Notes under the pieces: model-generated | What the model was told of the DNA's origin: nothing | Database searches by the model: none | What the model saw: only the letters and a program-made list of their open reading frames with translations | Translations under genes and position numbers: made by a program | Shown: piece by piece, positions 55,755-63,706 of the stretch | How positions within the stretch are numbered: position 1 is the stretch's first letter | How the letters are laid out: every line of letters begins with the position of its first letter | DNA from: Spiribacter roseus | GTDB lineage: Bacteria; Pseudomonadota; Gammaproteobacteria; Nitrococcales; Nitrococcaceae | Direction of reading: 5' to 3' | DNA length: 64,000 nucleotides | NCBI RefSeq assembly: GCF_002813635.1 | Contig: NZ_CP016382.1 | Location: 868,001-932,000, forward strand

Positions 55755-56768
55755 TCAACCCGCGATGTTGATGTAGTGCTGCGGATGGAAGTACTCGCTG
55801 GCGCGGCGGGGATTGCTGATGCCTCCCTGCTCGACGAAGAAGTCGGTCACCTGGTCAAGCCATTCAGTGACGGTGCCGTCTTCATACCGCGTGAGCCACT
55901 GGTCGCGTGAGAACACCCGCTGGGCCTGATACTGGGCCTGCAACTGGTCGAGGCTGACATTCGGGTAGTAGTTGGCCTGGAGAATACCGAGTGCCTCTTC
56001 GGGGTTATTGACCAGCATCTCGTTGGCCGGCAGCCAGCCGCGGATGATCTTGTCGATAACCTCGGGATTCTCCTGATAGAAGTCACCGCGTGCGGCCCAG
56101 CCACCCACGATGGCGGCTTCGGGGTAGTACGCTGAGGCGTCCACCAGCATTTTTGCCGACGGCCGCTGCTCGGCCACCTGCACGTTAAAGGGCACCCAGA
56201 GCGCCACCGCCGGCACGGCGCCGGAGATGAACGAGGTGACCGCGTCGCTCATGCGCTGATTGACCAGCTCAACGTCCCGGTCGGGATCGAGTCCCGCCTC
56301 AACCAGGGCACGATGCAGGAACACATGCGCGGTGGTACCCGTGGTGGTGGAGATCTGCTTGCCCTTGAGGTCAGCGATCTCATTGATGCCCGACTCGGGA
56401 TCGGCCCACAGCTGGGCGGTCCCCTCCTCGACGTTGTTGATCAGAAATGCCTCGCCCTGACCGCGCGCTGGGAAGTTTGAGATCACTGCACCGGTCGCGA
56501 GCACATCAAGGCTCCCACCGACCAGCGCCTGGAACAGTTCGAGCCCCGTGGTGAACTGGATGTACTCCATGTTCAGGCCCTGTTCGGCCCACGTTCCCAT
56601 GTGGTCGGCGAGCCAGATATGGCCGTCCACCGCCAGGGTATGCAGGTAGCCAACCCGTACCGTCTGCCCGCTCTGGGCAAACAGGCTGGGTACGCCGCCC
56701 ATGGCATACAGACCGGCACCCGCGCCGATCCCCTTCATGAAGTTTCTGCGACTGCTGGAATAGCTCAT
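55755..56768 (-). CDS. NitT/TauT-type ABC substrate-binding protein, Tat signal
   Basis: A 337-aa periplasmic binding protein of the SsuA/TauA/THI5-like class. The N-terminus SSRRNFMKGIGAGAGLYAMGG is a twin-arginine signal (SRRNFMK), so it is probably exported folded. Family features are VRVGYLHTLAVDGHIWLADHMG, GLELFQALVGGSLDVLATG and the ISTTTGTTAHVFLHRAL loop. GAGGAGAGAG precedes the ATG. Relatives bind taurine, alkanesulfonates, nitrate or aromatic acids; the neighbouring YihU-like enzyme points to a sulfonate. Confidence 0.88.
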   Translation of the reverse strand: MSYSSSRRNFMKGIGAGAGLYAMGGVPSLFAQSGQTVRVGYLHTLAVDGHIWLADHMGTWAEQGLNMEYIQFTTGLELFQALVGGSLDVLATGAVISNFPARGQGEAFLINNVEEGTAQLWADPESGINEIADLKGKQISTTTGTTAHVFLHRALVEAGLDPDRDVELVNQRMSDAVTSFISGAVPAVALWVPFNVQVAEQRPSAKMLVDASAYYPEAAIVGGWAARGDFYQENPEVIDKIIRGWLPANEMLVNNPEEALGILQANYYPNVSLDQLQAQYQAQRVFSRDQWLTRYEDGTVTEWLDQVTDFFVEQGGISNPRRASEYFHPQHYINIAG

Positions 56769-56800
56769 TTCTCTCTCCTCTTGCGGTAATGAGGCGTTTT

Positions 56801-57625
56801 CTACGCCTGTCCTGTTGTTTGTTTCTGCCGCGCCTGACTTTCCTGCGCGGCGTACTCCTGCATCACCAGTTCGCGGACCTCGCTTCGCAGATCAGCAAAG
56901 GCGGCGGAGTCGCGCAGCTCGGCCGTGCGTGGAAACCCGAACGGCACCTCGATGATGCGGCGGATGCGCGACGGGCGTGCGCTGATGACAAGGATCCGGG
57001 AGGACAGATACAGCGCCTCCTCCACCGAATGGGTGATGAGCATCACGGTCTTGCGGACCTCGCCCATCACATTCAGCAGCAGGTCCTGCATTGCGGTCCG
57101 GGTCTGGGCATCGAGCGCGCCGAACGGCTCATCCATCAAAAGGAACTCTGGGTTGACCGCATAGGAACGCGCCAGGGCAAGTCGCTGACGCATCCCCCCG
57201 GAAAGTGTCTTCGGATAGGCCCGGCGGAATTCGCTGAGCCCCATGAGCTCAATGAAATGGTCGACGATCTCCCTGCGCCGGGCATCGGTGACGCGATTGG
57301 CGCGAAGGCGCAGACCGAAGGCAATGTTGTCCTCGACACTCAGCCATGGAAAAACGCCATAGTCCTGGAACATCATGCCGCGTTCCGAACCGGGCCCCTG
57401 AATGGGCTGACCGTCCAGCAGAACCGAGCCGGTGGTTGGCTGCATGAACCCCGCTACCATGTTGAGCATGGTGGTTTTCCCGCAGCCTGATGGTCCGACC
57501 AGCGAGACGAACTCGCCATCCCCGACACCAAAGGAGACATCCTCGGCAACCTGGATCGAGCCATTGTCGGTGTCGAATACCTTGCCGACGTTCTCGAAAC
57601 GGATTCTTTCGTTGTACTGACTCAT
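56801..57625 (-). CDS. NitT/TauT-type ABC transporter ATPase
   Basis: A 274-aa ATPase from the ATG at 57625, preceded by GAGGGGG; an ATG at 57643 that overlaps the permease stop is less well placed. Walker A is VGPSGCGKTTMLN (about residues 42-54), the Q loop MMFQDYGVFPW, the signature LSGGMRQRLALARS and Walker B FLLMDEPFGALD, then ITHSVEEALYLS. It energises the permease encoded just upstream (gap 10 nt). Confidence 0.93.
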   Translation of the reverse strand: MSQYNERIRFENVGKVFDTDNGSIQVAEDVSFGVGDGEFVSLVGPSGCGKTTMLNMVAGFMQPTTGSVLLDGQPIQGPGSERGMMFQDYGVFPWLSVEDNIAFGLRLRANRVTDARRREIVDHFIELMGLSEFRRAYPKTLSGGMRQRLALARSYAVNPEFLLMDEPFGALDAQTRTAMQDLLLNVMGEVRKTVMLITHSVEEALYLSSRILVISARPSRIRRIIEVPFGFPRTAELRDSAAFADLRSEVRELVMQEYAAQESQARQKQTTGQA

Positions 57626-57635
57626 TCCGGCCCCC

Positions 57636-58451
57636 TCAGTCATTGCGTTCCTGCCAGACAAGCGCACGGCGGGTGAGTCGCCGCAGGGCGACGTCCATGG
57701 CCAGCGCGATAAACCCGATGCAGATGATCCCCATGTAGATGGTGTCGAGCTGGAAATACGCGGACGCATCCTGGATCACCGCACCAAGTCCCTGCTGAGC
57801 GGCGACCAGCTCGGCGGCCACCAGGGTTGCCCACGCCACACCCAGCGCCACGCGGAGTGCTGTCAGGGCATGCGGCACGGCCAGGGGAATAATCACCTTG
57901 CGGAATATTTCGAAATCACTCGCCCCGAGGGTCTGGGCGACCCGGATATACAGCGGTGAAATCTGACTGATCCCCTCGTACATCACGATGACGCTGGCAA
58001 AGAACGCCGCGTAGAACAGGATGATCACTTTGGCGGATTCGCCGATCCCGAAGTAAACGATGACCAGAGGGATCAGCGCGATCGGTGGGAGGGCGCGGAA
58101 AAAGTTGATCAATGGGTCCATGAACGACCGCAGGCCCTTGTACCAGCCCAGCAGGAAACCGACAGGCACGGCACAGGCGGTGCCAAGCATCACTCCAAGA
58201 AAAACGCGCTGGGTCGACATGTACATGTCCAGTGCCAGATCGCCCCCGATCAGCATGTCCCAGAGCCGCGTGGCGACCTGCACCGGCGTCGGAATCAGCG
58301 AGGCCTCGAAAAAGCCGGAGTAGCGAACGCCATACCAGAGCGCGAGAATCAGCGCCCAGGGCCCCAGAAAATGGGCGATGCGACGTGCAGTCGCTCCAAG
58401 GCGGCCGAATGGCCGTCGGGACGGGCGGGGCGTGGACGATTCAGCGCCCAT
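57636..58451 (-). CDS. NitT/TauT-type ABC transporter permease
   Basis: A 271-aa inner-membrane permease with about six hydrophobic segments. The EAA-loop region is RVAQTLGASDFEIFRKVIIPLAVPHALTALR, typical of SsuC/TauC-like permeases. It is the first gene of the operon permease-ATPase-binding protein-YihU-like enzyme. Two LacI-type operators lie 56 and 157 nt upstream. Confidence 0.92.
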   Translation of the reverse strand: MGAESSTPRPSRRPFGRLGATARRIAHFLGPWALILALWYGVRYSGFFEASLIPTPVQVATRLWDMLIGGDLALDMYMSTQRVFLGVMLGTACAVPVGFLLGWYKGLRSFMDPLINFFRALPPIALIPLVIVYFGIGESAKVIILFYAAFFASVIVMYEGISQISPLYIRVAQTLGASDFEIFRKVIIPLAVPHALTALRVALGVAWATLVAAELVAAQQGLGAVIQDASAYFQLDTIYMGIICIGFIALAMDVALRRLTRRALVWQERND

Positions 58452-58491
58452 AGTGATCTCCTCCAGTTGTCTTTCATGCTTTCTGCATTTT

Positions 58492-58521
58492 TTTATCAGG
58501 TCGCAATGTTAGCGCTAACAA
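58492..58521 (-). promoter_or_regulatory. Candidate promoter of the ABC operon
   Basis: On the minus strand, TTGTTA (58516-58521) and GATAAA (58492-58497) are separated by 18 nt. The -35 overlaps operator O2, so a bound repressor would exclude RNA polymerase. Each hexamer matches four of six consensus positions. Confidence 0.45.
58507..58520. promoter_or_regulatory. LacI-type operator O2
   Basis: TGTTAGCGCTAACA, a perfect 14-bp palindrome with the AGCGCT centre common in LacI-family operators. It overlaps the -35 of the candidate ABC-operon promoter. O1 and O3 carry close matches. Confidence 0.85.
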
Positions 58522-58607
58522 CCGTCCGATCCGGACCGGCGCATTACGCATTGTCCACGATCACGGTGCGTTGCCGTGATGCTGCGACCTCAGGCTCTCG
58601 GACCTGA

Positions 58608-58621
58608 TGTTAGCGCAAACA
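58608..58621. promoter_or_regulatory. LacI-type operator O3
   Basis: TGTTAGCGCAAACA, differing from O2 at one position. It is centred 101 bp upstream of O2 relative to the ABC operon, a distance compatible with DNA looping by a tetrameric repressor. It could also serve the divergent DUF411 gene, whose ATG is 101 nt away. Confidence 0.8.
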
Positions 58622-58721
58622 TGGCAGCAGTGATCACACCCTGTCAATACGCCAATCCCGGTAATGCGCGATGAACCCACATTGGTTATACTCGGAGGCG
58701 TAAAACAACGGAGGCCATTAG

Positions 58722-59201
58722 ATGTTCAGTTCCCGATCGCTCTCTCATCTGGCTGTTGCCCTCGGATTCGTCGCGCTCAGCCCCGTCGCCATGGCCACCG
58801 ACTCCATCATCAAGGTCGCCAAGACACCAACCTGCGGCTGCTGCTCGGCCTGGATCGAGCATCTTGAAGCCAACGGGTTCGAGGTAACCGTCCACGACGT
58901 CAGCCATCGCCAGTTAAACGCCATCAAGGTCGACCTGGACATCACTCCGGCGCAAGCCTCATGCCATACCGCCATGGTTGATGGCTATTTCATCGAGGGC
59001 CATGTCCACGCCCGTGAGATCCGTTCTCTGCTGGCGAGTCAGCCAGAGGCGAACGGACTGACCGTCCCGGGCATGCCAGTGGGATCGCCGGGAATGGAAA
59101 TGGGCGAGCACCAGGACGAGTATTCAACACTGCTCGTTGAAGATGACGGCAGTACCCGAACCTATCGACAACATGCGACACCCCCCGAGCGCTCCGAGTG
59201 A
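58722..59201 (+). CDS. DUF411 periplasmic metal-binding protein
   Basis: A 159-aa secreted protein with a signal peptide (residues 1-25, ending VAMA). The DUF411 core has KTPTCGCCSAWIEHL with three Cys in a TCGCC motif and a later Cys-His in SCHTAMVDGYFIEGHVHA. DUF411 members are associated with copper or silver resistance loci. A Met/His segment near 118-130 could add ligands. It stands alone; operator O3 lies upstream. Confidence 0.9.
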   Translation: MFSSRSLSHLAVALGFVALSPVAMATDSIIKVAKTPTCGCCSAWIEHLEANGFEVTVHDVSHRQLNAIKVDLDITPAQASCHTAMVDGYFIEGHVHAREIRSLLASQPEANGLTVPGMPVGSPGMEMGEHQDEYSTLLVEDDGSTRTYRQHATPPERSE

Positions 59202-59267
59202 TGGAACGATTCCGGGACGAGGGCGTCCAGATGGGGACTTATTCACCATACCATCAGGGGGCTCAGT

Positions 59268-60329
59268 ATGACGCCAGCGAAAGCCTACGGCGCTCAATCG
59301 GATCAATCCGGACTCGCACCGCTCAATATCGAACGTCGTGAGCTTCGGCCCGACGACGTCGCCATTCAGATCGACTACTGTGGCGTTTGCCACACCGACA
59401 TTCATTTCGTTCAGAACGACTGGGGAATGACGCAGTATCCGCTGGTCCCGGGCCACGAGATCGTCGGTCGGGTCTCCGCTGTCGGTGACCAGGTCACCGG
59501 GTTCCGTCCCGGCGATGTCGTGGGTGTCGGCTGCATGGTGGATGCCTGCCGCGAGTGTGAGCCCTGCCAGCATGGCCTGGAGCAGTACTGCCTCGAAGGA
59601 CCGACGCTGACCTACAACGGCCAGGATCGGCGTGACGGGTCCATTACCTTTGGCGGTTATTCAGAGTCGGTGGTGGTCAGCGACCGGTTCGTCGTGCGTG
59701 TGCCTGAGGCGCTGGATCCGGCGGCCGCGGCGCCGTTGCTCTGCGCGGGAATCACCACCTACTCGCCCCTGCGTCACTACGGCGTCCAGGCGGGTCACAA
59801 GGTCGGTGTGATTGGCATGGGCGGCCTTGGCCACATGGGCATCAAGTTTGCCCGCGCCATCGGCGCTGAGGTGACGGTCTTCACCCGCAGCGAGGCCAAG
59901 GTCAGCGAGGCACGGGCCCAGGGGGCCCATCACGTGGTCGTCTCCTCGGACGAGGCACAGATGCAGGCCGCGGCGGGTTATTTCGATTACATGCTCGATA
60001 CCGTGCCCGTCCAGCACGACCTCAACCCCTATCTCTCGGCGTTGAAGTATGACGGCACGCATATTCTGGTCGGGCTGATCGAGCCCATCGAGCCACCGGT
60101 CCACGGCGGCAGCCTGATCTTCGGCCGGCGGGTACTGGCGGGATCGCTGATCGGCGGGATGCCGGAGACTCAGGAAGTCCTCGACTTCTGCGCGGATCAC
60201 GACATTGCCTGCGATGTTGAGATGCTTGACATCCGCAACATCAATGAAGCCTACGAGCGGGTGAAAAAGGGCGACGTCAAGTACCGCTTCGTCATCGACA
60301 TGGAGACGCTGCGCAACACGGCGGATTGA
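59268..60329 (+). CDS. YahK-like zinc-dependent alcohol dehydrogenase
   Basis: A 353-aa NADP-type medium-chain dehydrogenase. The catalytic zinc Cys is in DYCGVCHTDIHF, the His-Glu in PGHEIVGRV, and structural zinc Cys in CRECEPCQHGLEQYC. The nucleotide motif is GVIGMGGLGHMGIKFA. The C-terminus (INEAYERVKKGDVKYRFVIDM) matches YahK/cinnamyl-alcohol-dehydrogenase-type aldehyde reductases of broad specificity. It ends at a strong shared terminator. Confidence 0.93.
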   Translation: MTPAKAYGAQSDQSGLAPLNIERRELRPDDVAIQIDYCGVCHTDIHFVQNDWGMTQYPLVPGHEIVGRVSAVGDQVTGFRPGDVVGVGCMVDACRECEPCQHGLEQYCLEGPTLTYNGQDRRDGSITFGGYSESVVVSDRFVVRVPEALDPAAAAPLLCAGITTYSPLRHYGVQAGHKVGVIGMGGLGHMGIKFARAIGAEVTVFTRSEAKVSEARAQGAHHVVVSSDEAQMQAAAGYFDYMLDTVPVQHDLNPYLSALKYDGTHILVGLIEPIEPPVHGGSLIFGRRVLAGSLIGGMPETQEVLDFCADHDIACDVEMLDIRNINEAYERVKKGDVKYRFVIDMETLRNTAD

Positions 60330-60331
60330 TA

Positions 60332-60369
60332 AAAAAGGCGCCGGGACGTCATCGCCCCGGCGCCTTTTA
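60332..60369. terminator. Bidirectional intrinsic terminator
   Basis: AAAAGGCGCCGGG and CCCGGCGCCTTTT form a 13-bp stem with a 10-nt loop between the converging alcohol dehydrogenase and betaine-binding protein genes. A/T ends on both sides allow termination in both directions. Confidence 0.92.
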
Positions 60370-60395
60370 ACTTCAGATCCTGAGCGGCTCAGGCG

Positions 60396-61358
60396 TTAGA
60401 ACATGTCCTGCACGTTGGCGCGGGCATCGTCGCTGAGCCAGTCCATCCACACGTCGGTGTTGTTCTGCAGGAACTGCACGACCGCTTCATCGACAGTGGC
60501 ATCGTTGTTCGCATGCCACGCCAGCAGGCCGTTCATGGTGTCGTTCTCGAACGTCATGTTCTGCATGAGTTCGAAAGCCTCCGGCTCGCTCTCGGCAAGA
60601 TCGGTGGTCACCACGTTGAACACCGGTGCGGCCGGCCAGCCTGTCTTGCCGACTTCGTTGCACTCGGTGTCCTGGTTGCACTCGTAGGCCTCCTGGTTCA
60701 CCGGGCCCATATCGACACTGACCATGTCGTACTGACCCAGCGGCGCGGTCGGTCCCCAGTAGTAGCCGAAGTACGGTTCTTCGTTTTCAGCCGCCGACAC
60801 CAGTGCCGCCTGCAGGGTCTCGCCCGAGCCGTGGTTGAAGACCTCGATGCCATGGTCCTCGAGCTCAAAGGCTTGGACCAGCGAGTCATTCGCGATCCGG
60901 CAGCCCCAGCCATCCGGGCAGTTATGGAATCGGGCACCAACCAGCTCCGGGTTATTCAGAATACCCTCAATGGTGGCGAGCTCCGGGTGCTCCTCAACCA
61001 GAAAGCCCGGCACCAGCCAGTGCTCGGTAGCACCTTCGCTGAAGGCATCCGATGCCTTGACGACTTTGCCCTGCTCGGCCAGGTCGTAGTATGCCGGGGC
61101 GCCGTTCGGCCAGAACTCCGGCACGATGTCCGGCTCGTTGTTCTCGGCCAGCGATGTGATGGCCGTGGTGGTGGCCGATGGCACGACCGTCACATCACAG
61201 CCATAACCCTGGGTCAGCAGAAACTCGGTGACACCGGTGATGATGCCGCCCGAGGTCCAGTTCATCTCGGCCACCGAGATCTCGCCGCATTCGGCGTTCG
61301 CGGCCATGGGGGCCAGCGCGCCGGTCAGTGCCAAAGCGTATAGGGAACGCTTATTCAT
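60396..61358 (-). CDS. Glycine betaine/choline-type ABC substrate-binding protein
   Basis: A 320-aa periplasmic protein with a signal peptide (residues 1-22, AANA). The OpuAC/ProX-like domain includes VAEMNWTSGGIITGVTEFLL, EPDIVPEFWPNGAPAYYDLAEQG and PYFGYYWGPTAPLGQYDM, with aromatic residues for quaternary amines. Six Cys after the signal (CGE, GCD, NCPDGWGC, ECNQDTEC) suggest disulfides. No permease or ATPase is adjacent, so it is an orphan here or works with a distant transporter for osmoprotectant uptake. Confidence 0.88.
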   Translation of the reverse strand: MNKRSLYALALTGALAPMAANAECGEISVAEMNWTSGGIITGVTEFLLTQGYGCDVTVVPSATTTAITSLAENNEPDIVPEFWPNGAPAYYDLAEQGKVVKASDAFSEGATEHWLVPGFLVEEHPELATIEGILNNPELVGARFHNCPDGWGCRIANDSLVQAFELEDHGIEVFNHGSGETLQAALVSAAENEEPYFGYYWGPTAPLGQYDMVSVDMGPVNQEAYECNQDTECNEVGKTGWPAAPVFNVVTTDLAESEPEAFELMQNMTFENDTMNGLLAWHANNDATVDEAVVQFLQNNTDVWMDWLSDDARANVQDMF

Positions 61359-61615
61359 ACATATGCTCCTTTTTCCTTGCGTTTGACCATTCCGTCTCCG
61401 GGGTTCAACTCATGGACTGGCGCCTGCGCAGCGGAAGGGACGGAGTACATGCGGTCTAGCGGGAGGAAATTCGCCCGATCAGGCGTCCAGCCTTGTTTAA
61501 CCATAGACCAATTTTTTTGATCCGTACAACCCGCCGGACCGACAACTTTGCGAGCCAACGCCCGGCAAGGCATCCTGCCGGGGCAATCCAGCGACAGGGA
61601 CGATTGAAGCAGCCA

Positions 61616-63703
61616 ATGACCGACATCGATGGTCGCGGCGACACCATGCCCGATGAACAAAGCCTCGACGCGCTATTGAACGCGAGCGATAACGCCTGCG
61701 CCATCATTGATCGGCATTACCGGTATGTCTGGGCCAACACCGCCTATCAGCGGCTGCACCTGGGCGCGCCCAGTGATCTATCGGGGCGGTGCGTTCAGGA
61801 TGTGCTCGGCGGGGCGTTCGAGCGCGTGGATCGCTGGCGACTGGATCGGTGCCTGGCGGGCGAGCCACAGTGCTATCGCACCGAGCGGCATAGCCCGGCA
61901 CTCGGCTGGCGCACCCTGGAAGTCCGCCATCACCCGCTGAATGCCCCGGCGGCGGTGGTCTCTCAGGTGGGCGTGGTCATTGCGGATATCACCCAGAGTC
62001 GGCAGAACGACCACGAAATCCACAAACTCATGCAGGTGGCCCATCTCAACCCGGCCCCCATCGCGATCACCGACGCTCAAGGCGGCATCGAATATGTCAA
62101 TCCGGCGTTTGAACACAACTCCGGCTATCGTCGCGATGAGCTCCTCGGCGACACCCTGACCTGCATCAAAAGCGGCAATACCCCCGACGCGGTCAATCGC
62201 GAGATCTGGGAAACCGTCGAAGCGGGCGGGATATGGACCGGCGAGCTCGAGAGCCGACGCAAGGATGGCGAGCCTTACCGGGAGTACACACTGATCGCGC
62301 CCCTCGAAAACGAGGATCGGGCAATCGCCAATTACATCGCCATCAAACAGGACACGACGGCCCTGCGAGCCACCGAGAAGCGCCTTGAGCGCGCAGCGCT
62401 GGAAGATCCATTGACAGGGCTCCCCACCCGCACCGGCTTCAGTGAAGCGCTGCAGGCGCAGCTTGATGGGCAGGGCTGGCCGGATAATGGCGTCATCGCC
62501 ATGGTCGACATCATCAGCCTTCGAGACATCAACGATGCCTATGGCTACGAAGGCGGTGACCGGTTGTTGATCCAGTTCAGCCAGCGGCTGCGCTCGCTTG
62601 CCGGTGAGCACGGTCTCAGCGGACGCATCGGCGGTGATGAGTGCACGCTGTATCTGCCGCTGGCGCCGGATAGATCAACGGTGAGTCAGCTCGAGCAGCT
62701 CGTCGAGGCGCTCTCCCAACCTTTCGATCTGAATGGCGTCGCCATTCGGCTTGCCATTCGTCTTGGCTACAGTCATCTCGGCCAAACTCCCCGCCCTGCC
62801 GAGACCCTGCTCCAGGAAGCGGAGCGGGCACTGTTCCGCCATCGTGCCGAATCGACGCTGCCGTGGGTCGCCTACAGCGAGGCGCTGGAGGCCGAAACGC
62901 AGGCGCGGGTCGGCCTGACACAGGCCCTGCGACGCGCGCTTGAGAACGATGAGTTTGAAGTCCATTTCCAGCCCAAGGTCGACATGGCCACCGGGCGTGT
63001 AATCGCCGCCGAAGCACTGCTTCGCTGGAATCATCCGACCCGCGGGCTGGTCTCCCCCGGCGTGTTCATCCCCATCGCCGAGCAGAGTCAGCTCATCGGA
63101 CCGATCGGTGAATGGACACTGCGACGCGCCTGCCAGCATCTGAAGGCCTGGAGCGACGCCGGACTGGATCTGGTGCGCGTCGCGGTCAACGTCTCTTTGA
63201 TCCAGTTTCGCTCGGGCCACTTTCCCGACCAGGTCCGGCGCATCCTCGATGAGTCGGGAATTGAACCACAACAGCTTTCACTCGAGATCACGGAGAGCGT
63301 ATTCGCCAGCGAATCCACCCTGCTTCTGGAGCAGTTACGCGCCCTGCGGGCAATGAATGTGCGCCTGTCACTGGATGACTTCGGCACCGGCTACTCATCC
63401 CTGCTCTATCTGCAGCACTACCCTTTCGACGAGATCAAGATTGACCAGGGGTTTGTCGCCGACCTGATGCAGAGGAATTTCAACCGCAACCTGATCGATG
63501 CCGTCAGGCGCCTTGCCCAGGCCCTTGATGCCGAAATCATCGCCGAAGGCATTGAGGCCGCTGACGTCCGCGATGAGCTATTGGCGATAGGCATTCAGTT
63601 TGGCCAGGGCTTTTATTACAGTATGCCGCTGGAGGCCGAGGACTTCCGCTGGTTGCTCGAGCGTCGCAGTCACCTCCCTCTGACACGCGGACGAACGGAG
63701 TAG
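61616..63703 (+). CDS. PAS-GGDEF-EAL c-di-GMP phosphodiesterase
   Basis: About 695 aa from the ATG at 61616; no strong ribosome-binding site, and an ATG at 61646 is an alternative. Two PAS segments (about residues 15-125 and 130-255) precede a GGDEF domain with a degenerate GGDEC motif and no clear RxxD site. The EAL domain (about 440-685) is intact: AEALLRWNHP, DDFGTGYSS and KIDQGFV. It is probably a c-di-GMP phosphodiesterase with a regulatory GGDEF. It is followed 3 nt later by a KaiC-like gene. Confidence 0.92.
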   Translation: MTDIDGRGDTMPDEQSLDALLNASDNACAIIDRHYRYVWANTAYQRLHLGAPSDLSGRCVQDVLGGAFERVDRWRLDRCLAGEPQCYRTERHSPALGWRTLEVRHHPLNAPAAVVSQVGVVIADITQSRQNDHEIHKLMQVAHLNPAPIAITDAQGGIEYVNPAFEHNSGYRRDELLGDTLTCIKSGNTPDAVNREIWETVEAGGIWTGELESRRKDGEPYREYTLIAPLENEDRAIANYIAIKQDTTALRATEKRLERAALEDPLTGLPTRTGFSEALQAQLDGQGWPDNGVIAMVDIISLRDINDAYGYEGGDRLLIQFSQRLRSLAGEHGLSGRIGGDECTLYLPLAPDRSTVSQLEQLVEALSQPFDLNGVAIRLAIRLGYSHLGQTPRPAETLLQEAERALFRHRAESTLPWVAYSEALEAETQARVGLTQALRRALENDEFEVHFQPKVDMATGRVIAAEALLRWNHPTRGLVSPGVFIPIAEQSQLIGPIGEWTLRRACQHLKAWSDAGLDLVRVAVNVSLIQFRSGHFPDQVRRILDESGIEPQQLSLEITESVFASESTLLLEQLRALRAMNVRLSLDDFGTGYSSLLYLQHYPFDEIKIDQGFVADLMQRNFNRNLIDAVRRLAQALDAEIIAEGIEAADVRDELLAIGIQFGQGFYYSMPLEAEDFRWLLERRSHLPLTRGRTE

Positions 63704-63706
63704 ATC

